NCBI GenBank assembly: GCA_038373885.1
Contig: JAWZYV010019925.1
Span: 339,001-403,000, forward strand
Source of the DNA: Cheiracanthium punctorium
Taxonomy: Eukaryota; Arthropoda; Arachnida; Araneae; Cheiracanthiidae
Reading direction: 5' to 3'
Length of the DNA stretch: 64,000 nucleotides
In this document: positions 1 to 11,719 of the stretch, piece by piece
Position numbering within the stretch: position 1 is the first letter of the stretch
How the letters are laid out: every line of letters starts with the position of its first letter
The notes under the pieces: model-generated
Seen by the model: only the letters and a program-made list of their open reading frames with translations
Database searches by the model: none
Told to the model about the DNA's origin: nothing
Made by a program: the position numbers and the translations under genes

Positions 1-1095
1 ACCTCTTCTAGGACCAAAAAATCAACGAGTTATCAAGCCGCAAACATTTTGACTTAAGTCTTCCACGTTTAAAAATGTACCGTTACGGCAAACCTTTAAG
101 GGACTATATAAATATTGAAATTTTAAATTATAGGTTATAATTTCATTTTCGCATAATGCGTCGAAAGAAGCAAAACTAATTATAGAATACTAATCTTTAA
201 GCAAAGGGTTATAATGAAGCTCTATAAGAATCTATCCAGAATCAGACTTACTATATCGTATATATGTGTAGTATGCAGATGTGTACACCGAGTATGCTAC
301 GCAAAGTACCGGAAGAGTTTTCTACACTCGGTGCATATTTTCATCGCAGCCAAAGGAAGCCATACTTTTTAGCAAATGCTACGCTAACAGGATTTGTAAT
401 TTTATTTAAAGTTTCTAAAATGTATATATTCATACTTTAAAATGTTCAATTTTCTAATTTAATGTTTAGTAAAGTGTTTCATTATCATGTTTTTGTATTT
501 TAAGTTTTTTAACACCAGCTCATTTAAAAAACTCTTTAAAAAATTCTATTTTCAGTATAAGCTACATTTTTATGTTAATTTATTGGATACACACAGTTAA
601 ACGTTAATCTTCTGAATTGCAGTCTACAATCGTAAAATAGTTGATGAAATTGCTAATAAATATTAGGTACAAGGCCCAAAACCATATGCATTAATTTTCC
701 TCAAATTCCTTTTTCCTACAACCCCTATTTCGCATCTCAAAACGTGCTCTAACTTTAAGCAGCTGTAACTCGGTGAATTTTGGTCGTAGAAGAACGAATT
801 TTTTGTTATTGTGCGTGAAATTGTATACGGAAAATTTTTCTAAATATAACAGATGGGACGGGGGGACCGAATAAAATTTTAAATTTCGTTGTTTTTATAG
901 GAATTGATTTATTGACTTCGATTGTTTCTGATATAATAGATTATACAATTTAAAGAATTTTTGCAATTCGAACTATTTGTCTCTAACTAACGGTTTAGGA
1001 AATAGCCACTGGACACCGTGTGTAGCACTTAAATGCCTAAAAGGAAGAAAATCTGGAGGTGTTTCAGATTTTCTTCCTTTTTTTTTTCCCTTTCC

Positions 1096-1134
<39 letters not shown>

Positions 1135-2420
1135 CGGCCAATATATCCAGAAGCTCTTCAGAATTAATATAGGACGATGACGAAAATAATTTGTACTTTT
1201 TTGTAGGTTTTTATCATTTAACCATCTTATTTCTGTAACAGGGGCGGGACGACACGGTAAGCATCGCATCTGGGCACCGGCTTCAAAGGGGTGTCTTTTC
1301 GCACTCAAAAACTTAGTAGAGCATAAAAGGGGTATCTTAATTCCTTCAGAATCTGAGAGATTTCAGTGCCATGGAAGCGTGTGAGAAACAGGATTCTCTA
1401 CGAATAATATTTATTAAGATCGCTAACCAACTGGTCGCTGAAGGCGGCTAGTAGTATCTAACATTAGCTTGTTACCGGTATTTAACAAAAAAGAAAGGAA
1501 AAAAAAAAGAAAAATATATGCATTCGAATGCGAAATGGGTAAGTATTACTTTTACAGAAACCGCAGGGGCATTAGATATCATGTGATCAATGTATATCAG
1601 ATACAAAAATTATGTCACGCACTTGCCACCAATTAAATGAAAACAGTGGGGACGATTTGTTGATTAGCGTCATTCAGGATTTACACGATGAGCGAAACGC
1701 GGAGAAGCCTTGGGCTGCTAAATCATTTCCTGTTATTCAAGAAAACATCACTAAACTTTGCGGCGCAACATCCTGCTCAAAATATTTTACTTTTTAACAA
1801 ATTTGTTTTTTATTCCTCGGTTACTATTGTCTCCCTTACCCTCCACTAACTGCTTAAAATTATTCAATAACTACAGTTCAAGCATCAAAAGGGGTCAAAA
1901 AGTCTGATAGTAAAGCCAGATATCCCTTGAATAACAGGATGTGTTAAAGTGTGGATTCAAACCAGGGTCCAGAAGATATTTCTTTTTAAGGCGTTTTGCT
2001 ATGTTATCAATTATTATTGGTATTACAATATAGTCTGATATGAGCATACTTCAATAATGCCCATAACCAAAAAAAAAACTGGTTTGAAAATTAGTTAAAA
2101 TCATTATTTTCATTGAAATCACATGCCAGTAAAACTAAACGTAGATTTCGGGAGATAAGGGATTGAACGCCTTTCTTCAAAGGTAAAATTATCACCTGCT
2201 TGAGGAGGACATGGCAGTTAACAGAATGTTGCTATACCAATAGAATTTAGATATATATATATATATTGCACTTATTTTTCTTGCCTGGTGAATGTAGCAT
2301 TTTCCACAGGAGTGTCGTGTTCTTTCATGAATTATCTGGAGTGGAAGGTTCAGGAAAATTAATAAGAAAATTTCCTACTGTATTGGGATATACTTTCCAG
2401 TTTACTTGATTGTTCTGAGC
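1..2420. other. AT-rich non-coding DNA, nothing recognised
   Basis: No conserved protein, RNA gene or bounded repeat was recognised. The longest open stretch, 1612-1797 (+), encodes 61 residues rich in charged amino acids, has no splice context that I can support and matches no family I know. Position 1239 starts a CAGGGGCGGGAC string that resembles a lone hAT terminus, but no partner end was found. Confidence 0.5.
1099..1130. repeat. poly-T run (about 32 T)
   Basis: Uninterrupted T homopolymer read directly. It could be the tail of an old retroposon on the minus strand, but no retroposon body was identified beside it. Confidence 0.9.
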
Positions 2421-3054
2421 TAAGGTTGTTAAAAACCCGTTTTTTTTTTTTTTTCAGAAAACCCCTAACCCACTGGGTTTTTTCAGGGGTTTTATTGGTT
2501 TTTTTTTTTTTTCAGAGAAAGGGATGGGGTTTCTGAATATTTGAAAAAAACTTGTTAATTACTAAATACAACTTAAGCAACTAATTGATTACAAAAGTCA
2601 ATTATAAATAAAAAATGGTTAAATTAATAGTAATGACTAATTACAATTATATTAATCATACATGAAAAAGCGTATAAATCAATAACAATAACAACCCCAA
2701 TCATAGTTTGCTCTTAGATAAATTGACTATTAGTTATAATTTTAACAGTGATATATAGTGCTTAATTAGAACGTTTAAACTAATGATTTTTTATGGTTAA
2801 AAAATCCTTATTCATTTTAATTGAGATAGGAACAAAAATTGTTCTCTAGAAAGTTTTTATGCCTATGTGAAGTCTTTCTGATTATTTTTTTCTTAGGTAG
2901 TAGTGGTGTGGGAGAAGGGGGGGGGGGTGTAGCTGTTTATAAACTTTACAAGTGGTATACTGATATTAATAGATGTATTATCTACGTAATTAAAGTCTTT
3001 TTTGAAAAAAATCACACGGATTTTTTCGGGTTGGGCAAAATCATAGCAACCCTG
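2421..3054. mobile_element. possible hAT-like element with TAGGGTTG-type ends
   Basis: The left end reads TAAGGTTGTTAAAAACCCG. The right end, read inward, is CAGGGTTGCTATGATTTTG, so the outer 8-9 bases match imperfectly. Flanking octamers TTCTGAGC and TACTGACG agree at 5 of 8 positions, so a target duplication is only suggestive. Inside are poly-T runs, a CCCACTGGG block and a poly-G run near 2921-2928. There is no coding capacity. Confidence 0.3.
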
Positions 3055-3244
3055 TACTGACGTCTGTAATTATAGGACTTAGTGAAGAAAGAAATCATCA
3101 CAGGGCGCGTGACCCGAGTATGCGTAAAATGACCATACGTCCCGTTTTTAGAAACTGAACAGCAATATAGCAGAAGGGCGTAAAAGAATCATCCAACGGT
3201 AGCTCCACGTTAGCTTTTAATTTCAAATCTTTGATCATCTTTAC

Positions 3245-3420
3245 TTAACCCTTTGAGGCGCAACGCTTTCCCAATGCTGAAAAAAGGGCAGCCATTGCCA
3301 TCGCTCGACTTAAACACCAGCAAGATGGCGGACGATCGAAACGTTCATCGCGTGCCACAGATCTAGAGACCCTTTTTTGACGACAGCTGGCTGTGCGGCA
3401 CAGCCAGCTGCGTCAAAAAG
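3245..3420 (-). mobile_element. piggyBac-like hairpin MITE, truncated copy
   Basis: TTAA at 3245-3248 is followed by CCCTTTGAGGCGCAAC, then the family arm (ATGCTGAAAAAAGGGCAGCC, GCAAGATGGCGGACGATCG) and the central hairpin around CAGCTGGCTGTGCGGCACAG. The copy stops within the second arm at about 3420 and lacks the other terminus. TTAA plus CCC(T) ends are the hallmark of piggyBac elements; the assignment rests on that and on intact copies elsewhere in the window. No transposase is encoded. Confidence 0.75.
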
Positions 3421-5180
3421 ACGAGAAGAACCGGGGTTGTGTCCCGTCTCGCAACGATCGCGCCTTCGGATGCGCTTACTTATTGGAACTGTCGATACTT
3501 CCGTTGCTTAATGTGCGCAGGTATTTAAACAAGTGTATAAGTGTGGAGAAGGGACGAAAAAGCATTTTCATAAGATTACAGTGTTTTTCTGTACTTAATT
3601 ATTCGTGGTGAAATTGGTACTTGCCATTCTACGCAGGTGAAGATGCGGAGTTTCTTTACCTCTTCTCTTTGTTACATCTGCGGGTTGTTTCTTCCTTATT
3701 GACTTATTATTATTATTTTTTCTCACTCTCCGTGTATGACAGTCGGCTTCGAAGACCAAACTGTCAGTTTTGCTTTTCAAGGCAGATGTTTTACTATTAG
3801 AAGGTCAGAAAAATCGTAATTTATGTGGCAACGCAGCAAAATTTTATTCTGTGGATATTTTGTATTCGGCGACATGCTTTTCTCTCTGCGTCACATCACA
3901 CCGCGTGTACGCTCCATGAGAAGGGTCTGTTATTCAAAAGCTGAAACTTAACTTTTTTTTTTTTTTTCAAACTAATTTAATGTAAAATGTGAAAGTCGTT
4001 TCTTTTTAGGTTTCTAAAATGCAGTCTAATTGAAGAAACTACCTAGTTCTCGATCTTCACGATCTCTAGTGCAAATAAGTCATTTCACTGACGCGAGAAA
4101 TTCAGAATGTCTGTTCACCCTCACAAGCTATTCCTTAGTTGTTTACCACAAAAAAAAAAAAAGCTGCTTTTATAAAATACTAAAATTGTTGTTGTGCTAG
4201 TCAAGAACATTGGTAGTCGCAAGGCTTAACACTGGCAAACAGCATCAACACTGTTTACTGGACATTGGCAAGATCCGTAGAAGTTCCCGGGGAGAAGGTT
4301 GGATAAATATGGCATGGCATTTTAATAGAGACGGTCCTTTAATTTTGAATATTGAATCTTATTTGGGCTCTCTTTTTCCATTTTTCGTTTTTATCCAATT
4401 TAATAAAATTTGACCCTTTTCTGAAACTGTTTTTGTTTCCACTTTATGTAGAAGTGATAGTGTGTAACTACAAGCTATTTCAGCATGCTTTACAATAGAA
4501 GTAATATCTATACATGTTTTCAAAATTGATAAATGCAGTAATTTTATTAATCAGGTCCCCCCTCCCCTTTCAGTGATTAATTAACAGCCACTATTGTAAA
4601 GCTTATAAAAATGGTTATTCAGACCTATAAAATTGTCGAATTGAAAGCTTCGAGTCCCACGAGGGACAAAGTAATTTTTATCCGTCTTTCCTTCATTTAA
4701 TTGCACAGTTAAATAGTAAGAGAATTTTAACACCCCAGCTTGCATTACTGAATAAATTTCAAATAAATTTTTATGTTAAAAAACTTATTATTTAACTAAG
4801 TATTCCATAAATGAAAGAAGAATAAAAATTACTTGTTCCTCTCGTGGAGCCCGAATGCGCAGTCTTAAATACTAGGCTAAATACAGTACTTAAACTCTAT
4901 ACGTGATTTTCAAATGTTTTGTACGTGATTTCTTGAGAATGCCAGTCTATTGGATCCTACATTTTGCATCAGTCATTGCATGTCTTATAAGCTACATTTC
5001 CACAAAATTTCGTTTAAATCGGCGATTGCAAGGTCTCGCCCCATCTTTCTGTGCCTTCTAAAATACTTTTCACCACTCCTCTAATCTCACCTCACCACAT
5101 CTCTAAAATACCTTTCATCACTTTCATACTACAATCGTTTTTAAAGTTGGAAGTATTTATATTCCAAATCCATAACACAA
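3421..5180. other. no feature recognised
   Basis: AT-rich DNA with short homopolymers. 3421-3600 is somewhat richer in GC than its surroundings, but no exon with convincing splice sites was found. Confidence 0.5.
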
Positions 5181-5222
5181 GTTTTTTTTTTTTTTTTTTT
5201 TTTTGGGGGGGGGGGGGAACAC

Positions 5223-5278
<56 letters not shown>

Positions 5279-5279
5279 A
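5181..5279. repeat. poly-T / poly-G / (AT)n compound microsatellite
   Basis: About 22 T, then about 13 G, a short spacer, and a dinucleotide AT tract from about 5226 to 5279. It continues as imperfect AT/TA and GT repeats to about 5300. Confidence 0.9.
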
Positions 5280-5299
5280 ATATATATATTGTGTGTGTG

Positions 5300-7129
5300 T
5301 ATTAACATGGTTTTCTTTTCTTTTGAATCCTTTTAGAATTGAGTTATTACTATAGTTGAGTTCTTCAGTTAAGGGTAGAAGTTCGTTACGACATCAAAAT
5401 ATTTGAAAAAAAATCTAATATAAATACATTTTAAAATTATTATTTATTTATTAATTTTTAAAGGTAACAAAATATTCGGTTTAAATTATTCCAATATTGA
5501 GAGTTTCTTTTTTTCAAACTTTGATTTTGCATGTATATATTTAATCCAAAAATCTGCGTATGCATTTTTATGACGCCTTCTTCAGAAGACATTTTAACTG
5601 AAACAAAATTGTCACCAATGGTTTGACGACTTTGTTTAATAATAAATTTATATTCAATTATACTATTCTAATGTTCAATTGATAATTAATTAATTGACAA
5701 ATTAAATGTGTGTTTAAAAAGATTGTCTTACTAGAAACTGTTTTAACATTATTTCAGTTTTTTACTCAGGAAGCAAGATTGCTTCGAATTCTTTGTTACT
5801 TTTTTCTCTTGATTTTCTTGCCGCATCTGCCCTTCTACCTCCCCTTTTTTTTATCACTTTTTCTGCTTGGAGAAGCTTGCAACAAATCTTTTAAAATACC
5901 GTACCCAAACAGAATCTGCGTCGCTGTTACGTCATTTAAGCTAAAGACCTGGTGCTTTTCCCCAGACTCTGAGAAAAAAAAAAAAAAAAAAAAAAAAAAC
6001 CGTCATGTAGGCAAAAATGCAGATGTGCCACAATTGAAAGCTGCTCTCTCAATTTTTCTACCTTTTCATTTAGTACAATTCTCATAAGCATAGCTTGGCC
6101 TATTTATTTATTTTATTTTATTTATAATTTATTTATTTTAAGGAGGGTGTGTATATTCAAGAATAACATTAAGTTGTTTTTTAAGGTTTTGAAAAAAACC
6201 CATTTAAAATGAATGATTTTCTTAAACAAAGTTGGGGGGGATGCCCACAGACGCTGGTCCAGTGAAATGTGGAATAGTTTTGTGACATTGTGGCAGTAAA
6301 ATCTTGTCAAGTGCTCCGGACTTTTTACAAAAAAATTGGTAAAATGCCAATTGCCATTGTCTTGGCCATTGATTAATATTAGGTGCTGCTTCTATTTGAA
6401 GGCGTATGTGACTTTTTTAATATTGAAATTTAGTAAACCTCTCGGAAAACTGTTCATAAATTATTTGTAAATTACCTTTTTTTTTTGGGGGGGGGGAGGG
6501 GGAGAGGATAGTTTTTATGATACTTAAATAATAAAATTTCATAAAAAAAATTCTTAATTGTTTATTAGATTATAAGGGTTTCATTATTTAAAGCTTATTA
6601 TACTTACACGTTACATTATAATTTTGTTTCGTGATCTTTAACTATGGTTTCTCTGTGATCATTCAAAATTTAAGTTAGTTTTCAAATGAAATAATATAGT
6701 TAAAAATATATTTGTTAAATTTTAAATTCATTGACTTCGAAAGATAAGTGTATTTTAATAGATAAATGTTTATAACTAGAACTTTTAAGTAACAAAACCC
6801 GATTTTCCAAGGGAGTTTTCAAACTTTCCGAAAAGCGTAAAGATATTATTGATTCATTTGCATTTTTATTATCAGAATCAGTATTTTTAAGGGAAGTAGC
6901 CTTATAAATGTGACTAACCTCAATTGTTTAATTTTTTTTTTTTCTAAATGAATAAATCTGATAAACAATAATCTTCCGGATATAACTAGCTTTCTTGTTT
7001 AATGTTTTATTTGGTCATCTGCCGCGTCTGTTTATGCTATTAAATGCTAACTTTCAGAGACACTTTAAACAGTGACTGCCCATAAATTTTGATCCATTTG
7101 GATTCCCCCCCCCTCCCCCTCGTGTGCGT
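5300..7129. other. no gene recognised; poly-A run at 5974-5999
   Basis: AT-rich sequence with a 26-A run at 5974-5999 and a G-rich stretch near 6487-6502. The open reading frames across here are low-complexity (F/L/K-rich) and are not supported as genes. Confidence 0.5.
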
Positions 7130-7537
7130 TAGAGATGAGACGGGCTCAGCCCGAGCCCGGGCCCGACTCGGGCTCGGGCTCTGTAATTCACGATTGCGTT
7201 CGGGCTCGGGCGGGCTCGGGCTCGTGAAAAATTTCTCCTTTGTTGAACATACTCTTTGAAACAGATTTTAAAAAGTGATTCATGGGATAAATAGGCGTAC
7301 TTATTTCAAAAAATAGCGGCACGGGGGACTAGAAGGTGTGTGAAGCTCCAAAATTTATTGTATCCTATTAATGAAGTAGTTAATTTTATTTGTCTTTAGC
7401 TGAAATTTCGGGCTCGGGCTCCAACTTTAATATTATTGCTCGGACTCGGGCTCCAACTTTAATAATATTGCTCGGGCTAAAAGTCTTCGGGCTCGGGCGG
7501 GCTCGGGCTTCAAAAAATGAGCCCGAACTCATCTCTA
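7130..7537. mobile_element. hAT-type MITE with GGGCTC subterminal repeats
   Basis: Termini are TAGAGATGAG and CTCATCTCTA, flanked on both sides by the octamer GTGTGCGT (7122-7129 and 7538-7545), a perfect 8-bp target duplication diagnostic of hAT insertion. Both subterminal zones hold many copies of GGGCTC/CGGGCTCGGGC, in strong GC contrast to the AT-rich core. Such clusters in hAT elements are commonly transposase-binding arrays; that role is inferred here. There is no coding capacity. Confidence 0.9.
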
Positions 7538-7545
7538 GTGTGCGT

Positions 7546-8035
7546 GTGTGTTTGTGCCCTGGAAGAAAGTATTCATGCTACAAACACCACTTTCACAATT
7601 CTATACCTACTATCATGTTACATACCAGTAAGCTTGTTTATGGTAGTTGACCACAGACAGGCAGGCAAACCTGATAGAAAATTAACAAACACCACGTTTG
7701 GCGTGAATATGTGTAATTTCAAATCGAAGCCCATCAAAATTTAGCTCAACTACGAATTTTCGAAGTTTTTAATATTAATCATTGATAAAAATCCTGGCTG
7801 GCTATCTCGATGATCGAAGATATAGGATGTAGAGGTACATATATCAAACAAAACAAAATTGCTTATCTGTTCACGTGCTATTCATTTCTACAGATTTGAT
7901 AACTCTCGTAAAAAAGTTTGTGTGGGTAGTGTTTCTTTTCTTCACGCCACCCCCCCCACACACAAAAGTCTCCCCCCCCCCTTAAAAAAAAAAAAAAAAG
8001 AAAATTACGCGTTCGTTCAGAAATCGTTATTTACT
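7546..8035. other. no gene recognised; poly-C and poly-A runs
   Basis: Contains C-rich (about 7952-7981) and A-rich (about 7985-8000) homopolymers. The small open frames here are composition artefacts. Confidence 0.5.
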
Positions 8036-8302
8036 TCCTTTGAGGCGCGGTGAGACCAACTTATTTCAGTGCTTTTACTACTGGTCGCAAAAAAATATAT
8101 TTAAATGGACCCAAAACTGAAAAGAGGCAGCTTCTGCCATCGATCCATATGACTACCAACATCATGGCGGCCGATGTTGTTGGTCATGCGCTGTTAGTAG
8201 TTCACTGGATCGATGGCAACGGCTGTACCTTTTCCGTTTTGGCCATTTCATCTTGCAGGCCTTCTGTATTGACGCGAAAATGCGTACGCTTCGAAGGTTT
8301 AA
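8036..8302. mobile_element. piggyBac-like MITE, second subfamily
   Basis: Starts CCTTTGAGGCGCGGTGAG and ends at TTAA (8299-8302). The interior has inverted arms around a short centre: CTACCAACATCATGGCGGCC on one side, and TTAGTAGTTCACTGGATCGATGGCAACGG on the other in shortened inverted form. It shares the plan, and motifs such as the ATGGCGG arm, with the main family but is clearly diverged. The closest relative in the window is at 20670. The left TTAA is lost; the right TTAA doubles as the left flank of the next element. Confidence 0.6.
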
Positions 8303-8727
8303 CCCTTTAAGGGGCAGTGATCTCGCTGTGGGAACACCGAACTCTGACGTTTTGACTGTTGCCAGTCACGAAGAATAGATTTGATTTCTATAAAAATAGT
8401 TGCGGGTGACATAGCTCCACGAGAATCCTTTACTTTTTAGCACGTCATTTCCCGTAAAAAAATGGTCACGATTCTTTTTAACAGCACTGACATCTGCTGA
8501 AAAATGGAAGAATGCGAAGAACAGCTGGATAGGTTGCCCAATGCTGAAAAAAGGGCAGCCGTTGCCATCGCTCGACTTAACTACCAGCAAGATGGCGGAC
8601 GATCGAAACGTTCATCGCGTGCCACAGGTCCAGAGACCCTTTTTTGAGGCAGCTGGCTGTGCACAGCGCGATGGCAACGGCTGCCCTTTTTTCAGCATTG
8701 GGAAAGAGTTGCGCCTCAAAGGGTTAA
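8299..8727 (+). mobile_element. piggyBac-like hairpin MITE, complete copy
   Basis: TTAA at both ends (8299-8302 and 8724-8727). The left end is CCCTTTAAGGGGCAGTG; the right end, read inward, is CCCTTTGAGGCGCAAC. A ~220-bp unpaired left part (GACGTTTTGACTGTTGCCAG onward) precedes two inverted arms that each contain CCCAATGCTGAAAAAAGGGC; these arms meet near AGCTGGCTGTGCACAG. At 429 bp including both TTAA sites, this is the best reference copy of the family. It contains no transposase and must move in trans, if it still moves. Confidence 0.85.
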
Positions 8728-8769
8728 TTCTTTCTTATGGTCAGCTGTGAGGTACAACAGAAGAATCAG

Positions 8770-9060
8770 TTTTTTCATTTGAGCGCGAGAATCTCGTTTT
8801 TTTTTTTTCCCCCACTATTTCTCGCATTGAAAAAAATATTACTGCGAGAAATTCGTATACCCTAGAAAACGTTTTCATCCTGCACAAAATACTCTCATAA
8901 CAGAGCCTGACTTACAGACTTTTAGTCCCAGTTACATGCAATAAAAATAACTTAAAATCATCAATACCCTGATTTTGAGTGTTTACCCAAGGCGAGGGTA
9001 AAAATCCATTTAGAAATAAAACCTTACCTACTAGGTATTTACCCAACCCACATCTATAGT
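8770..9060 (-). repeat. interspersed repeat R1, copy 1
   Basis: The block (ATTACTGCGAGAAATTCG, CCTGACTTACAGAC, AGTTACATGCAATAAAAA, ACCCTGATTTTGAGTG, CCAACCCACATCTATAG) recurs reverse-complemented at 23120-23243 plus 26282-26590. Termini and class were not determined. Two copies with matching order show it is a dispersed repeat. Confidence 0.7.
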
Positions 9061-10486
9061 GAAAAATTTAAATGGAGCCTATCAAATATAGCTGTAAATC
9101 AATTTAATAATACTTTTGCTTAGACCAGTGAGACCCTAAATATTGTATTTATTAAACGGACTCGTATATTGTTATTAGTGCTTTGTGGTGTTTTCAACCT
9201 TATTTTTGTTTTCATTCTCTGTCATCCTCGTTAAGCTAAATCATCTGACACGGCAAGTAGCCTGTAAATTGTAAAATAGGTGAGGCCCAGTCAGTGTAGG
9301 AGGTCATCCGCAGGTCAAAGACTCTCATTTCTCTCGGTAAACAGTATGTTCACCATTATTTTCTATGTTTATGGAGTCATTCTCCTGCGAAATTTCCAGC
9401 TAAAAGCATGCGTGGAGACGTAAAATGGGTGAACGGCTGAATCCATTATGGTAATTGCCTTTAAGGTAGCTGTTTGTTTTAAAATAAGGAATCGCAGCAT
9501 GTGTTCCTGTTTGTTCCATGTGTACAACGGGACGTTACTCTCTTGCATATTTATTAAAGTTAATTTTCAATTAAGAAAATGATGGTATCAAACATCTTAG
9601 CATAACATTTCTGGACTGTGGAAAAATAAAACGCAGCCTCGAGTTTTATCTTCAAATTCTTTTTAATTGAAAAATAAAAATGAAGAAATAATTGAGAGAG
9701 TAAACATCTAAGTCAGAAAGATTATTGACAAGATTCAAAATTCGTAAAATATTTTGTCACATTTACTGAATGTTTCAAAGCAAATTATTATTATTTCAAA
9801 CCCCTCCTTTAAAGGTTCGTTATTATATTAGCCTATGAATGTTTTATGCTTTTCCTTTGAGTAAAATATTTGACATCGAACATATAGAGTACATCGATCA
9901 TTTGACATATAGTACATCGAACTTATTCTTCTTATATTATTTTTTGTGCCGTTTATTCTTAAAAGGAAAATTATATTGATATTTAAAAGACTTGAAAAAA
10001 GTTTTCAGACTAATACTATGTCAATCAAAAAGGGGCACGAACAGATAATTTACTTTGAGATCTAAAAGTAAATAAATAAACTTTTCACATAATTGTACGC
10101 AGACTGAGATCACTCCAAGTTCTTTTCCCAGGCTCCTATTTTGTGAATTCTTTCTTATTTTTGTGATTTTTTCCTATTTTCATTTTCTTTGTTTCTTTTT
10201 TTAATCAAAAAGCAATTCAAAGAATCATAATAAAAAATAAAATATAAAGAAAAAGAAAAAATGGGCAGACATAGTGAAAACGGCAATAGTTATTTTGTGA
10301 AAAGGCCGTCCTTGTAACACTGAATTTGTGATGGATCCAATTTTCCAATATGGAATTTCGTAAAGAGTTTGTTTTCGGACCCGATTTCAACCCAAGCAGA
10401 CTCTTGACGGATAATGTGTCATGAAGTTTTAGAAATAATAATGCTAAAATAAAAATAGGTTTGGGGGGGGGGGGGACGATAACAAA

Positions 10487-10519
<33 letters not shown>

Positions 10520-11546
10520 CCCTCCTCGGTAGTTTTAACAGGAGAGATTACCGAACGTTTTCTCCTCCAATATTGGCATTCGAAATCATACTTATTTACC
10601 GTATTTATTTATATCGTATTCATCATAGTTAAAAATATAAAAATTATATATTAGTTTTGATATACTGCTGAAAAGTACGATGGTTTCTGTTGCATGCCCA
10701 TTGTTGCAGTTTTCTTTGCCTGTACATGTTTTTTTTCTACTACAACTATTGTGTTGCTGTGAAGCCAACAAATCGCTTTAGTCAGCCTAATGCCAAACGC
10801 TGGGTTCTTGTTTATTGTTTCAAACAGCAAACCAGCAGACTTTTTAGACTCTGTAAATAATAGTTGAAATACTTAATTTAATAATTTTGTTTTAAAGAAA
10901 ACAAAAGATCGCTTTAAAGGAACTATCATCATTTTAAGTAAGAAACAGTGCTGTCAGCGCCCCGCACAGGGCACAACTGCAGCACAGCAATATAAATATG
11001 CAATACATTTCTTTTGAGCTTTTTGTTGTTGTTGTTGTTGTAGTAGAGAGGGGGGGGTCGTAAAATGGTTAAACTCGCATCGTGCGTAACATAGACCAGT
11101 TTAGGCTCTAACACAACAGAACAAATAAGGACCAATTCTTGCGATGCTTGGCCACGCTTTTGCAACTAACGGCCCGGTGATGTAGAAACATATGTGCTTT
11201 CCATCCAGATGGTCTGCCTGCCGCGGCGCCCTCAGTATTTAGTTCTTCAAGCAAGCTGGGTCCTCATTTTATGGGCCCACTCAACGGATGAAAATCTGAG
11301 TCAATTTTTTCTGGCACAGCGCAATACCATTAAACTGCAAAAGTAAACTTCATTTTAATACTTAGAACATTTTCAACAAAGTTTAGCAGCTTCTGAAGTT
11401 ACTGATGACTACTGCAGAAAGTTATTCAGTAAACGCATTTAGCGATTTTAGGATAATTTTCTAAACGATATTTTGTGTTAAGGTAGTTATTCTTTTATTT
11501 ATTTTGTGCTAACGGCAAGTTCGTTAAATTCAATTATACTAGCCGC
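9061..11546. other. no gene recognised; poly-G then poly-T runs at 10464-10519
   Basis: Sparse AT-rich sequence. A G run near 10462-10473 is followed by about 30 T at 10490-10519. A short (TTG)n tract lies near 11024-11041. No exon or bounded mobile element was identified. Confidence 0.5.
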
Positions 11547-11711
11547 CAGTGGCGTAGCCAGAAATTTTTCATTGGGGGGGGGGGTTACGACTACTGCAAC
11601 TCACATATATGCATACATGTGTGTGGTAAGGGAGTGAAGATTATACATTTTGTATGGCAAAAAAATACTCATGGGAGGGGGGGGGTTATGGCCTCTCTAA
11701 CCCCGCCCCTG
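11547..11711 (+). mobile_element. hAT MITE, family A (CAGTGGCGTAGCCAG ends)
   Basis: Begins CAGTGGCGTAGCCAG, ends ...CCCGCCCCTG, and is flanked by a perfect octamer CTAGCCGC (11539-11546 and 11712-11719). A poly-G run follows the left end, then the family body (TTACGACTACTGCAACTC, GTGAAGATTATACATTTTG). At 165 bp it is non-coding. Other copies are at 50900, 56064, 58271 and 59907. Confidence 0.9.
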
Positions 11712-11719
11712 CTAGCCGC

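Noticed and set aside
5710..6087. 125-residue open frame with a hydrophobic segment
   Set aside because: Composition is F/L-rich from T-rich DNA, it reads through a poly-A run as lysines, and it has no conserved motif.
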